Assembly: GCA_033980235.1 (NCBI GenBank)
Contig: CM067065.1
Coordinates: forward strand, 24,813,337 to 24,877,336
Direction: 5' to 3'
Origin: Diadema setosum
Lineage: Eukaryota > Echinodermata > Echinoidea > Diadematoida > Diadematidae
Length of the DNA stretch: 64,000 bases
Under the pieces are notes generated by a model. That model made no database searches, was not told where the DNA came from, and saw only the letters and a list, made by a program, of their open reading frames with translations. Positions 13,889-24,705 of this stretch are shown here, one piece after another; the first letter of the stretch is position 1, and each line of letters begins with the position of its first letter. A program made the translations under genes and the position numbers.

Positions 13889-15488
13889 TAGCAAATGTCA
13901 ACAGTATGTGCGAATCCTTCTATGGTTCCTGCTAAACTTATTTGTTGGTAGAGAAAAGAAAAGAACAGGGAAGTCTCGCACCATAAAAGATTTGAAAATC
14001 CCCCTCTACACCACAACGCCTCGGATCTCTTGAAAAAAACATTGCTTTGTTTCACACGAGACGAAATCAAAAAGGCTATATTTTGAAAATCATCCTCTCA
14101 TTTGAAGTCAAGCACATTTTTTTTTTTCAAAGCATTTCAAGAGGCATCCTGGTGATTTAAAGTCTGTTAAACTTGTCAATATAATGTGAAAATCAAATTG
14201 AAGGCCACCTGCAATATAGCCTGACAATTTCCGACATCACACCAACTTCGATATATATACATTACATATCTACTCCTGATGTTATGGAAAATTAGTAAAC
14301 AACAATATTTTAAGATTGATACATTTGGTCTATAGATATCGAAAAGTGTTCCTTTATTCATTTATTAAAGGGGAATGACGTTAAGTTATGTTTGAAGACA
14401 TTTCAAGAGATGAAGTTTGATTTGTTAAGGGCAGATTATTCTACTGTTAGCAGTCTTGTAAATATTCCTGTAACTTTAGCGAAAACTTTTCGAGTACGTG
14501 GAGGGTGATAAGTATAAATTCACTCTGTCGAGTAAGTTATCTATGAATTAAATGGGTTGTGTTGAAAATGTTTTGTGTTGAAAAGTTCCGGGTTATTTTT
14601 TCGCAGGCAAAATGTGTATGTGAAGAAAAACAATGTTAAAAGCATGTGATGGCAAATGTAAACAGTATGTGCGAATCCTTCTATGTTTCCTGCTAAACTT
14701 ATTTGTTGGTAGAGAAAAGAAAAGAACAGGGAAGTCTCGCTTCATAAAAGATGTTAAGATCCCCCTTTACACCACAACGGCTACGGATGTCTCAAGGTGG
14801 AGGTGGTTTAAAGTGTCTTGTATAGAGCACCAAATCTAAGGGCAGATTAATTTTCATGCTTTCTTTTGAAGAAAAACATTGCTTTGTTTCACACGAGACG
14901 AAATCAAAAAGGCTACTGATAATCACCCTCTCATGTGAAACCAAGGACAAGTTTTTTGTTTTGTTTTGTTTTTTTTCAATGCATTTCAAGAGGAATCCTG
15001 GTGAGTTACAATCTGTTTACATGTCAATATAATGTAAAAACAAATTGAAGGCCACCTGCAATATAGCCTGACAATATCCGACATCACACCAACTTCGATA
15101 TTATATACATTACATATTTACTCGTGATGTTGAGGAAAATAGTAAACAACAACATTTTAAGATTGATACATTTGGTTCATAGATATCCAAAAGTGTACTA
15201 GTATTCATTTAAGAAGAATGACTTTAAGTTACGTTTGAAGACATTTCAAGAATTGAAGTCTGATTTGTTAAGTGCAGATTATTCTACTGTTTGCAGTCTT
15301 GTAAACATTCTTGTAACTTTACCGAAAACTTTTCGAGTACGTGGACGGCGATGAGTATAAATCACTTTGTCGAGTAAGCTATAAATCATATGGTTTCTGT
15401 TGAAAATGTATTGTGTTGAAAAGTTTTGGGTAATTCTTTCGCAGGCATAATATGTATGCGAAAATAACAGTGTTAAAAGCATGCAATA

Positions 15489-15986
15489 TATGTGACCCTG
15501 CACCACAAAACGAATAAAAAGTCGCCAGACAAACATTTTTAGTTAAGGTCCGATTCTGAAAGAACAGACTCTAAGCTTTAAAATGATATATAACTCAATC
15601 CAAGTGGACTCTCTTAAGCTATCTAAATACTGGAAAGAAAGAACACACCCTGGATAAGTGGGAACTGAGAAAAGAGGCTCTGAAGAACAGGGTCTATTCA
15701 AGCGTTTAATCTTAACCAAGCCACCCTAGCTGTGCGATAAATGGAACAAATGACAGGATGATAACCACAAGAACAACAACAATGAAGGGACTAATAGATT
15801 AAGCTAATTGCGCATGCTTTTTAAACACATTCTGTTGATGATCAATGCCAACTTTCAAAGTAGTAGCTTTATCCTTTCTAAAGATATTGGAGTTTAAAGT
15901 GATGAGCATGAACAGGGTTTTTAAGAAATGAAAAGAGGACTCTTTGAAAAACGCCTAATCACACTATTCCACTAAAAAGTGTTCCG

Positions 15987-16019
<33 letters not shown>

Positions 16020-16206
16020 GCTAATTACCCAACTTCCTTTTCGTTTTATGATCCAAAACTTTAGTATGATGTAGAAGAAAATTCGCTCTTTTAGAAAATA
16101 TCAAAAAGTCAAGATTGGCTAGGTTGACCAATTTCACCTTTTTTCAGCTCTCACACAAAATCAGTGCGGGCGACTTTTTGTTCGTTTTGTGATGCACAGT
16201 CACATA
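15489..16206. mobile_element. C-family element in array unit 7
   Basis: Longest copy because an internal A-run near 15,988-16,017 has expanded to about 30 A. Otherwise it is very close to the unit 5 copy. Confidence 0.85.
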
Positions 16207-17784
16207 TAGCAAATGTAAACAGTATGTGCGAATCCTTCTATGGTTCCTGCTAAACTTATTTGTTGGTAGAGAAAAGAAAAGAACAGGGAAGTCTCGCACC
16301 ATAAAAGATTTGAAAATCCCCCTCTACACCACAACGCCTCGGATCTCTTGAAAAAAAACATTGCTTTGTTTCACACGAGACGAAATCAAAAAGGCTATAT
16401 TTTGACAATCATCCTGTCATTTGAAGTCAAGCACATTTTTTTTTTCAAAGCATTTCAAGAGGCATCCTGGTGATTTAAAGTCTGTTAAACTTGTCAATAT
16501 AATGTGAAAATCAAATTGAAGGCCACCTGCAATATAGCCTGACAATTTCCGACATCACACCAACTTCGATATATATATATATATATATTACATATCTACT
16601 CCTGATGTTATGGAAAATAGTAAACAACAACATTTTAAGATTGATACATTTTTTTTATAGATATCCAAAAGTGTTCCTTTATTCATTTATTAAAGGGGAA
16701 TGACGTTAAGTTATGTTTGAAAACATTTCAAGAGATGAAGTTTGATTTGTTAAGGGCAGATTATTCTACTGTTAGCAGTCTTTCCTGTAACTTTAGCGAA
16801 AACTTTTCGTGTACGTGGAGGGTGATAAGTATAAATCACTCTGTCGAGTAAGTTATCTATGAATTAAATGGTTTCTGTTGAAAATGTTTTGTGTTGAAAA
16901 ATTCCGGGTTATTTTTTCGCCGGCAAAATGTGTATGTGAAAATAACAATGTTAAAAGCATGTGATGGCAAATGTAAACAGTATGTGCGAATCCTTCTATG
17001 TTTCCTGCTAAACTTATTTGTTGGTAGAGAAAAGAAAAGAACAGGGAAGTCTCGCTTCATAAAAGATGTTAAGATCCCCCTCTACACCACAACGGCTACG
17101 GATGTCTCAAGGTGGAGGTGGTTTGAAGTGTCTTGTATAGAGCACCACCCCTAAGGGCAGATTAATTTGCACGCTTTCTTTTGAAGAAAAACATTGCTTT
17201 GTTTCACACGAGACGAAATCAAAAAGCCTACTGATAATCACCCTCTCATGTGAAACCAAGCACAATTTTTTTTCAATGCATTTCAAGAGGCATCCTGGTG
17301 AGTTACAATCTGTTTACATGTCAATATAATGTAAAAAACAAATTGAAGGCCACCTGCAATATAGCCTGACAATATCCGACATCACACCAACTTCGATATT
17401 ATATACATTACGTATTTACTCGTGATGTTGAGGAAAATAGTAAACAACAACATTTTAAGATTGATACATTTGGTTCATAGATATCCAAAAGTGTACTAGT
17501 ATTCATTTAAGAAGAATGACTTTAAGTTACGTTTGAAGACATTTCAAGAATTGAAGTCTGATTTGTTAAGTGCAGATTATGTTTGCAGTCTTGTAAACAT
17601 TCTTGTAACTTTAGCGAAAACTTTTCGAGTACGTGGACGGTGATGAGTATAAATCACTTTGTCGAATAAGCTATTTATAAATCAAATGGTTTCTGTTGAA
17701 AATGTTTTGTGTTGAACAGTTTTGGGTAATTCTTTCGCAGACATAATGTGTACGCGAAAATAACAATGTTAAAAGCATGTAATA

Positions 17785-18486
17785 TATGTGACCCTGTACC
17801 ACAAAAAGAACAAAAAGTCGCCAGACAAATATTTTCAGTTAAGGTCCGATTCTGAAAGAACAGACTCTAAGCTTTAAAATGATATATAACTCAATCCAAG
17901 TGGACTCTCTTAAGCTATCTAAATATTGGAAAGAAAGTACACACCCTGGATAAGTGGGAACTGAGAAAAGAGGCTCTGAAGAACAGGGTCTATTCAAGCG
18001 TTTAATCTAAACCAAGCCACCCTAGCTGTGCGATAAATGGAACAAATGACAGGATGATAACCACAAGATCAACAACAATGAAGGGACTAATAGATTAAGT
18101 TAATTGTGCATGCTTTTTAAACACATTCTGTTGATGATCAATGCCAACTTTCAAAGTAGTAGCTTTATCCTTTCTAAAGATATTGGAGTTTAAAGTGATG
18201 AGCATGAACAGGGTTTTTAAGAAATGAACAGAGGACTCTTTGAAAAACACCTAATCACACTATTCCACTAAAAAGTGTTCCGAAAAAAACAAACAAACTG
18301 CTAATTACCCAATTTCCTTTTCGTTTTATGATCCAAAACTTTAGTATGATGTAGAAGAAGACTCGCTCTTTTAGAAAATATGAAAAAGTCCAGATTTGCT
18401 AGGTTTATCTATTTCACCTATTTTCAGCTCTCACACAAAATCAGTGCGTGCGACTTTTTGTTCGTTTTGTGATGCACGGTCACATA
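17785..18486. mobile_element. C-family element in array unit 8
   Basis: Shares the CCCTGTACCACAAAAAG start with unit 6. Its right end leads into the truncated ninth unit. Confidence 0.85.
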
Positions 18487-18489
18487 TAG

Positions 18490-18918
18490 CAAATGTAAAC
18501 AGCATGTGCGAATCCTTCTGTGGTTCCTGCTAAACTTATTTGTTGGTAGAAAAAAGAAAAGAACAGGGAAGTCTCGCACTATAAAAGATGTTAAAATCCC
18601 CCTCTACACAACAATGCCTACGGATCTCTTGAAGCAAAACATTGCTTTGTTTGACACGAGACGAAACCAAAAAGGCTACTGACAATCATCCTCTCATGTG
18701 AAACCAAGCACAATTTATTTTTCAAAGCATTTCAAGAGGGATCCTGAAGAGTTAAAGTCTGTTAAACTTGTCAATATAATGTGCAAAAACAAATTGAAGA
18801 CCACCTGCAATATAGCCTGACAATTTCCGACATCACACCAACTTTGATCAATACATTCCATATTTACTCGTGATGTTCTGGAAAAATAGTTAACAACAAC
18901 AAGATTGATACATTTCAG
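18490..18918. repeat. Truncated ninth array unit (monomer A only)
   Basis: Monomer A is recognisable up to AACAACAACAAGATTGATACATTT at ~18,918 and then changes abruptly to unrelated sequence. It is visibly more diverged than the inner units, as expected for the edge of a tandem array. Confidence 0.85.
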
Positions 18919-19130
18919 CTGAGACAACAGACGGGTCTGATTCCATGTATAATACATAAACATGTATTTTGATGTTTTTTTTTCATGCATTTTTTCTGTA
19001 CCATTATATTCAAAACATTTTTTTCCCCAGGAAAACATCAATAATTCGAATTTGAGTGGTTTGTCGAACCCTCCACCCCCGTCCCAGTTAAAGTAGGACA
19101 ATGCCTCTACACATATATCTATCAATCACC

Positions 19131-19223
19131 ACTCTCTCTCTCTCTCTCTCCATCTATCTCTCTATCTCCATCTCTCTCTCTCTCTCTCTGTCTGTCTCTG
19201 TCTGTCTCTGTCTCTGTCTCTGT
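19131..19223. repeat. CT / CTGT microsatellite
   Basis: A run of CT repeats passing into TCTG and TCTC repeats. The preceding 18,919-19,130 shows no recognisable feature. Confidence 0.9.
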
Positions 19224-19226
19224 ATA

Positions 19227-19770
19227 TTCAATTCAATTCAGTTCAAACTTTATTTCATTTTTGGAAAGGAACATAAACATTTCACTTTCTTTGGTAACAG
19301 AGAATAAGGTTGCATAATAAAAACAAAGTAAATTGAGAAAACATAATTGTGGAACCTTGGGGTAACAGATACGTTGTAATGAGAATTGATTAACTGAAGT
19401 GATACAGACGATATAACATTACGCAAAACAACGAAAAATTGAGGGACCCACTAAAAAGACAATGCTTGTAGAATGTTTGCCCCTGCGGTAAAGAATGTCA
19501 ATGGAAATTGAACTGATGCACAAAGGGGAAATATGGTTGGGAATAAAGTCAGGAAAAAAGTCTGGAAGCCCACTAATAAGATAGAGTAACAGACAAACCA
19601 AATTAACAAATAAATACAAACCTGTAATTTTTAGCAGCTTCTTAGAGGCAAATAACAAATTTGGGTGAGAGGGTATGGAAGGATAACAGATGAAACGGAG
19701 AGCTTTCTTTTGAAGAAGAAACACTCTATCCAGTAGGTTCTGGTGAGTGTTACCCCAAAATAAAACACCA
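19227..19770 (-). mobile_element. 3' part of a non-LTR retrotransposon (LINE), minus strand
   Basis: The minus strand from 19,770 down encodes the typical end of a LINE reverse-transcriptase ORF: YGVLFWGNT, then LLDRVFLLQKKALRFIC, then a weakly conserved C-terminal region to about 19,419. The 3' tail ends in TTCAATTCAATTCA repeats (plus-strand reading) at 19,227. A close copy of the tail lies at 61,746-61,935. The ORF continues at 20,434-20,960 on the far side of an inserted C-family element. It is degenerate and not a functional gene. Confidence 0.85.
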
Positions 19771-20433
19771 TATGTGACCGTGCACCTCAAAACAATCATA
19801 AATGAAAATAAGTGAAATGGGTCAACCTATCCGAACTTGACTTTTTCATAATTTCTGAAAGAGCGGGTCTTCTTTTACATTATGCTAAAATTTGGTATCA
19901 TAAAACGGGAAGGAAAGTGTGTTTTTTAGCAGTTTATCTCGAACATTTTTGGTAGAATAGTGCGATTAGGTGTGTCCTTAGAATCACTTTTTCATTTCTG
20001 AAAAAGCTTGTCCACACTCTTCACTTTCAACTCTGATAACTTTTGAAAGGATAGTGCCACTGCTTTGAAAGTTGGCATTAATTATGGACAGAATGTGTTA
20101 ATGAGGCATGTTTGATTTTATTTTAATCTAATAATCCCTTCATTGTTGTTACTCTGCTGGCTTACTTCCTTTTTTGTCCCATTCATCGCACAGCCAACAC
20201 GGTTTGGTAAAGATTAAGCGCTTGAATAGACACTGTACTTCAGAGCCTCTTTTCTCAGTTCACACTTTTCCTGAGTTTGTGCTTTCTTTCCAATATTTAG
20301 ATAGGTCAGGAGAGTCCATTTGATTTGAGTTAAACATCAATTTAAAGCTGAAAGTCTGTTCTTTCAGAATGTGGTCTAAACTAAAAATTCATGTCTGTCG
20401 ACTTTTTGTTTGTTTTGAGGTGCAGGGTCATAT
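19771..20433. mobile_element. C-family inverted-repeat element inserted in the LINE
   Basis: Starts TATGTGACCGTGCACCTC and ends GAGGTGCAGGGTCATATA. The interior matches the array C elements in reverse orientation with many substitutions: the TTCACACTTTTCCTGAGTTTG block, CCATTCATCGCACAGCCAAC and others are recognisable. It sits between codons of the LINE reverse transcriptase, splitting a K-Y-G motif at a TA. It is a solo, older copy of the family amplified in the array. Confidence 0.85.
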
Positions 20434-20960
20434 ATTTACGATAGGGCAATATCAATGACGAATATAACATAAGTAATGATTTTTGTGGGATATACCATTT
20501 AATTCTATTTATAACGCCTATATAACTCAGATTGTGTCGGATATTTCACAGTCAATATGTAACTTTCAGGAATGTTTGTCGTCAATAATAATTCCAAGGA
20601 ATTTAGAATATGAAACTCTTTCAAATGAAAATCATTCAAAACTATAGCCGTATTCTCAAAGTGTCAACAGTGTTACTAAAATCATATATGTCGGTTTTTT
20701 TTTTCTTTTTGGCATTCAACGATAATTTATTGACTCTTACCCAATTATTCACTTTTTGTAATTCAGTGTTGACTTTTTGAACAAGAAAATTAACATCATT
20801 GTTGGCAAAAAAATACACTGGTATCGTCAGCAAAATGGATGAAGGAAAGTACTTCGGATTCCTTACAAAAATCAATAAATCACTAAATAGTATTGGCTCT
20901 AATAAACCTCCTTGTGGAACGCCACAATTTACTTTTCTTATTACTGAAAAGTTGTCTTTG
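20434..20960 (-). pseudogene. LINE reverse transcriptase fragment, 5' side of the insertion
   Basis: Reading the minus strand from 20,960: a GVPQGG-type motif, then an FADD catalytic motif visible only after a frameshift (in the open frame the box reads FANN), then VNTELQKVNNWVRVNKLSLN, then KFLGIIIDDK near 20,580 and a LLMLYSSLILPY-type block near 20,450. These are reverse-transcriptase motifs in the usual order. Stops and frameshifts are frequent. The element continues at 19,770. Confidence 0.82.
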
Positions 20961-21857
20961 ATTATAACAAAGACAACTATTAAGTAATAAGAAAAGTAAA
21001 TAGATATGTAGATAAATAATAAATATGTGGATTGATAGATAGATAGATAGATAGGTAGAGAAAGAGGTACAAGAGGGTAATCATTTAAAGTATAATGACT
21101 TTAATTAACGTCTGAAAACATAAAAGAGATGTAGTCTGATTTGTTTGTCTCTCTGTGGGTCAGAATTTTGAACGATGTACAGTTGAGCCATAACAACACT
21201 AAATTTAAAAAGAATGAATTACTCAAAATTGTTTATCTTACCTGAAAGAGTTCAAACTATTCTTTAATATGAACCCAATTATGCCATGATCTTCCAAGAG
21301 GAACAAGTTTTTATTCACCACGGAACTTACGCATGTTCTGAACATCACACGTCCGTGAGGAATACTACTGCACATACATTTGAATACCATTTAACATACC
21401 TTGTAACGATCTGATTCAGTTCCAAATGGTAATGAAATATCTTAAGGACGTTCCTCAGTAAAGTGAAGTCCATGCCATTTTCTTCAAACCTCCAATACCG
21501 TAACCTTGACCCATCCGAAGCCCGAATATGTAAATAAACCATATGTTCATGTGTTTGTTTTTCTTCTACGGGACTTTGAAGAATATGACAATCTGCCGTC
21601 CAGTACCAAAATGATAGCGTTACAGGATCAAGACCATGATTGGCAATAAAATCTGCAATGGCAAACTTATATCCCAATAACTCTTTCAAAATCCACGTTA
21701 TTTTCTCCAGATTTGCAAGAATTGCAAAAGAAAGGTGCCTAAAACAAGGAAAAGGTCTTAAAGTTAGGGTTTACGCTCTCATTCTTGAGCAATCACCGAA
21801 ATCTCTCAAATCCTTATCATGGACGTTTTCTGCTAGGGGTGAGCTACATGACAAGGT
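20961..21857. other. Non-coding stretch with GATA repeat and a diverged array-monomer fragment
   Basis: A small perfect hairpin (AGTTGTCTTTG and its complement) lies at 20,948-20,976 and GATA repeats at 21,033-21,056. Bases 21,085-21,146 are a diverged piece of array monomer B (AATGACTTTAATTAACGTCTGAAA). From 21,340 to 21,857 open frames exist on both strands (up to ~114 codons) but show no known motif, and I do not call them genes. Confidence 0.6.
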
Positions 21858-22290
21858 TCATAAAGCTTTTGCTGTATGTTTAAAACCCATGTCATTTTCC
21901 CGAAACTTAACCAAATTGTAGAAGATTGCTTACTAATTCCAGAAAAATAATAAGAAGTGGGGGGATCATGCGCTCATTTCTGTGCTAGTAGCGCCCCCAT
22001 GCGAAGTAAATCATAGTAAGTCCCCCAAATCTGGTCAGGAACCTATGCAGGGATGCCCTGACGGGGTGGGTTCATAAATCTCACGCTGTATATACATTCA
22101 AAACAAATGACATTTTCACGAAACTTGAACAAATTGTAGAGGAAGGGATACTTCAATGCAGAACAATTGTAAAAATGGGGGGGGGGGGGGGTGTGAACTC
22201 GCTTTTGTGCTAGCAGCGACTCCTTGCGACATAAAATCATCGTAAGACCCCAAAATCTGGCAAGGAACCAATGCAGGGATAGGATGCATG
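21858..22290. repeat. Diverged tandem duplication, two ~210 bp copies
   Basis: Copy 1 (~21,858-22,060) and copy 2 (~22,068-22,290) share in order GGTTCATAAA, TTTTC(C/A)CGAAACTT, CAAATTGTAGA, GTGCTAG(T/C)AGCG, and CAGGAACC/AAGGAACC followed by ATGCAGGGAT. Copy 2 contains a run of about 15 G near 22,177. Confidence 0.8.
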
Positions 22291-23318
22291 AATTCATCTC
22301 ATGCGCTTCACTCAAAACCCCATTTAAAAAACAAAACAAAACAAAACAAAAACAATATTCAGAAATATTCAGAAAGTAAGGTCCATGTGCGTTTTTGTTA
22401 TTTCCCTAGCACAGTCATGATGATATTGTGCGGACGCGTGGAAAAGTCCACATTGCCATGCTTGTTTGTTTGTTTGTTTTCGTTTTACACACTTGCTGTA
22501 ACCATGTGCAGAAAATTACCCTGGAGGAAGAAGAATAAATATAATGAATTAGTTTAAATTGACGGTCCTTCAAAGGAAAAAACAAATCTTTTGATTTGAT
22601 TGTTTCGATTTGATTTGACCTACTTGTGCATTCAATCAGATACAATTCGCGTTAAATACAAATTTCAAAAGTACAAAGACAAAGAATAGCAAGTGCAGTG
22701 AAATAAATCGATAACAGTAAACAAATAGATACAATTGTACACATAGGTGATTCCATTGAGCAGTGTACATACACAAAAAGTATTGAAAAATATAGTATTT
22801 TTTTTAAAGTAAGTAACAGAGATCATTGAATGCAGGAGACCATCATCGTAAGCGATTAACTTGAAATGGATGGGGGCCTCATAAAAGGACTATCCAACGA
22901 CACAACTCTCTTGGAGGAAAGTGATCAGGTGGGTGTAGTGCAGTTGCAGGTGTGAGTGTGAGTGTGTCGGGCCGGCCATCTTTTCAAACTACGCTTACAA
23001 TGGCGGCCCTCTGAATTATCGCTTTTTTTAAAAACCACAATTGTTGTTGTAATCCCAGCTGAATAGACATGCATACTGTAAATTATATCATTAATTTTCT
23101 CTTATATCTTTGTTTATGTAAGTCAAACGACTCTGTTTTAAATTTACTTTGTATATTTTCCACATGTTCATGATTATGTACCTTATGTATGTTGATTTGC
23201 TGATTGATTTATTGATTTGCAGAAAAATAAAGTATCTATTAAACAAAGATGCAGTTGAAGGAAGAGGAAAGAGATTGAAAAAAAAAATAACAATCATTCA
23301 CCATAAGTATTTCAGCAT
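22291..23318. other. Non-coding stretch, simple repeats only
   Basis: Contains an AAAAC repeat (22,326-22,352), a TTTG run (22,463-22,481), a TTTGATTTGATTG tail-like block near 22,590 and a GTGTGAGTGTGAG patch near 22,950. No gene is recognised. Confidence 0.6.
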
Positions 23319-23820
23319 CTGAATATAAGAACAACCCAAGTCTATGGAAGGCCATTTAGAATAAACTTAAAAAAAATTCACATATCTCTTTTATTTTCCA
23401 ATAATATTCTATTTAATTGTGATATGACGGCAACATTGTATATACAAATACAAACATATATTATTAAGACAATTAACATTTACCTTAATTGTGGAGAGGT
23501 AATTTTGTGTGATGGACTTGGGTCGTTCTTTGAATCATTTGGAATGGGGTCGTTCTTTGAATCATATACAAGTTAGGCTGCTATATGAAATGAGAGAAGC
23601 GATGAGAGAGGGCGCTATAGAATGAGTGTAAAAACGACCCAAGTCCTGGACTTGGGTGATTGTTACATTCATATAAGATTTCACTCATGCATTTCAGGCA
23701 CTTCCGGGGGTAATTAAGATTTATTATTTATACACAAGATGAGTACATGCATAAGCAACAATTTCCCATGTCAAACTGAATTTGGCCAAAAATTGGACTT
23801 AGGTCGTTCTTATTATTCAC
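23319..23820. mobile_element. Inverted-repeat element, family 2, copy 1
   Basis: Ends are CTGAATATAAGAACAACCC and an imperfect complement at ~23,794-23,820. The interior repeats the end motif GGACTTGGGTCGTTCTT several times. It is the reverse complement of the copy at 32,717-33,211 throughout; both contain the shared internal blocks around GGCACTTCCG and GAGAGAGGGCGCTATA. No coding sequence. Confidence 0.82.
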
Positions 23821-24705
23821 GTCTTCATTTGTTATCTTAATGAGTGGGGGAGAATATGATTGTATCAATTATCGTTTTAGTAAAGCTTTCAAAGTACCAA
23901 TACTTGAGCAAGACTTTATATCGTCCGGGAGATTATTCCAAAAGTCCGGATCCGAATGTCTTATAGATTTATGTGTCACTGATAATTTGGGATTTAAAAG
24001 ATAGAAATTTCTATATACACGAGTGGGTACGAATGGACAGAAGTGTTAAACCGAAACATGTTATTAAACGATGATGGAAGTTGATCATGAATATATTTAA
24101 ACATAATTACTGCTACTTGAATGATATTAAAATCAAAAACCTTCAATGTTTTACGTTTATGTAATAAAGAATCAGTATGAGATAGGAAATGCGATCCAGT
24201 ACAAATACGTGAAACTCTCTTTTCTAATTTGAAAATATAATCTATTTTGGTAGAGCCGCAAGTTCCCCATACGACATTACAATAACTTATACCTAAGGGA
24301 GAATCAAGGAGTTATATAATAAAAATATAGTTGAACGAGAGAGAAAGAACTTCAGCTTGGAAATGATTCCTATATTTTTAGATATAATGGTTGTATCATG
24401 ATGTAAATGCTCATTCCAAGTAAACTTTCATCTATATTGATACTCCCAGAAGTATTGAATTTGTTTTCCTTTCTAATGGGATATCATCAATGTTCATATG
24501 TTTTAGCGTATCTGCATTATGAGAATGAAGTTTAAAATAAATGAAATGAGTCTTTTTTATATCCATGAAATTTTATCAAACTTGAACCAATTTGATACTT
24601 TACTGCTTACAATATTTAAAGTATCATTTAAAATCTTAAGATCTTTATGAAAATAAAATATGACGGTATCATCAGCAAATAAAACGAAAGCGAGAGAGAG
24701 GAGAG
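23821..24705 (-). pseudogene. LINE B, 3' segment (minus strand)
   Basis: From 24,705 downward the minus strand reads LSLAFVLFADDTVIF (the reverse-transcriptase catalytic motif), then a degenerate VSSKVSNWFKF block, then YCNVVWG and LEKRVSRICTGS near 24,200-24,260, then C-terminal LINE sequence to ~23,880. Frameshifts and stops are present. It joins to the segment ending at 25,745 once the intervening insert is removed. Confidence 0.82.

Larger units (their letters stand above)
1..18918. repeat. Tandem array of ~2.3 kb units (8 full + truncated 9th)
   Basis: The same sequence recurs every ~2.28-2.32 kb. Units counted from the shared GCAAATG block start near 101, 2405, 4704, 6995, 9295, 11598, 13892 and 16210. 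A ninth starts at 18490 and stops abruptly near 18918. Bases 1-97 are the end of a preceding unit, so the array continues beyond the left edge. Each unit is monomer A (~0.75 kb), monomer B (~0.84 kb, related to A) and an inverted-repeat element C (~0.70 kb). Units differ by scattered substitutions and small indels. No RNA gene or conserved protein is recognisable; the short frames inside are interrupted differently in different units and have equally long antisense frames. Confidence 0.95.

Noticed and set aside
783..17154. Repeated 60-97 codon plus-strand frames, one per array unit (reading ...GREKKRTGKSR...)
   Set aside because: Start, length and end differ between units through frameshifts and stops, monomer A carries the same DNA without the frame, and antisense frames of similar length exist. 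They are by-products of a repeated sequence, not genes.
1..18918. Possible rDNA, 5S, snRNA or histone tandem cluster
   Set aside because: No recognisable rRNA, U-snRNA, tRNA or histone sequence in any unit on either strand.
1..18918. CRISPR-like array
   Set aside because: Repeats are ~2.3 kb with no short spacers, and the DNA is clearly eukaryotic.
21345..21921. Overlapping frames of 114 (minus) and 93 (plus) codons
   Set aside because: No family motif, splice context or signal; overlapping antisense frames in a repeat-rich region.
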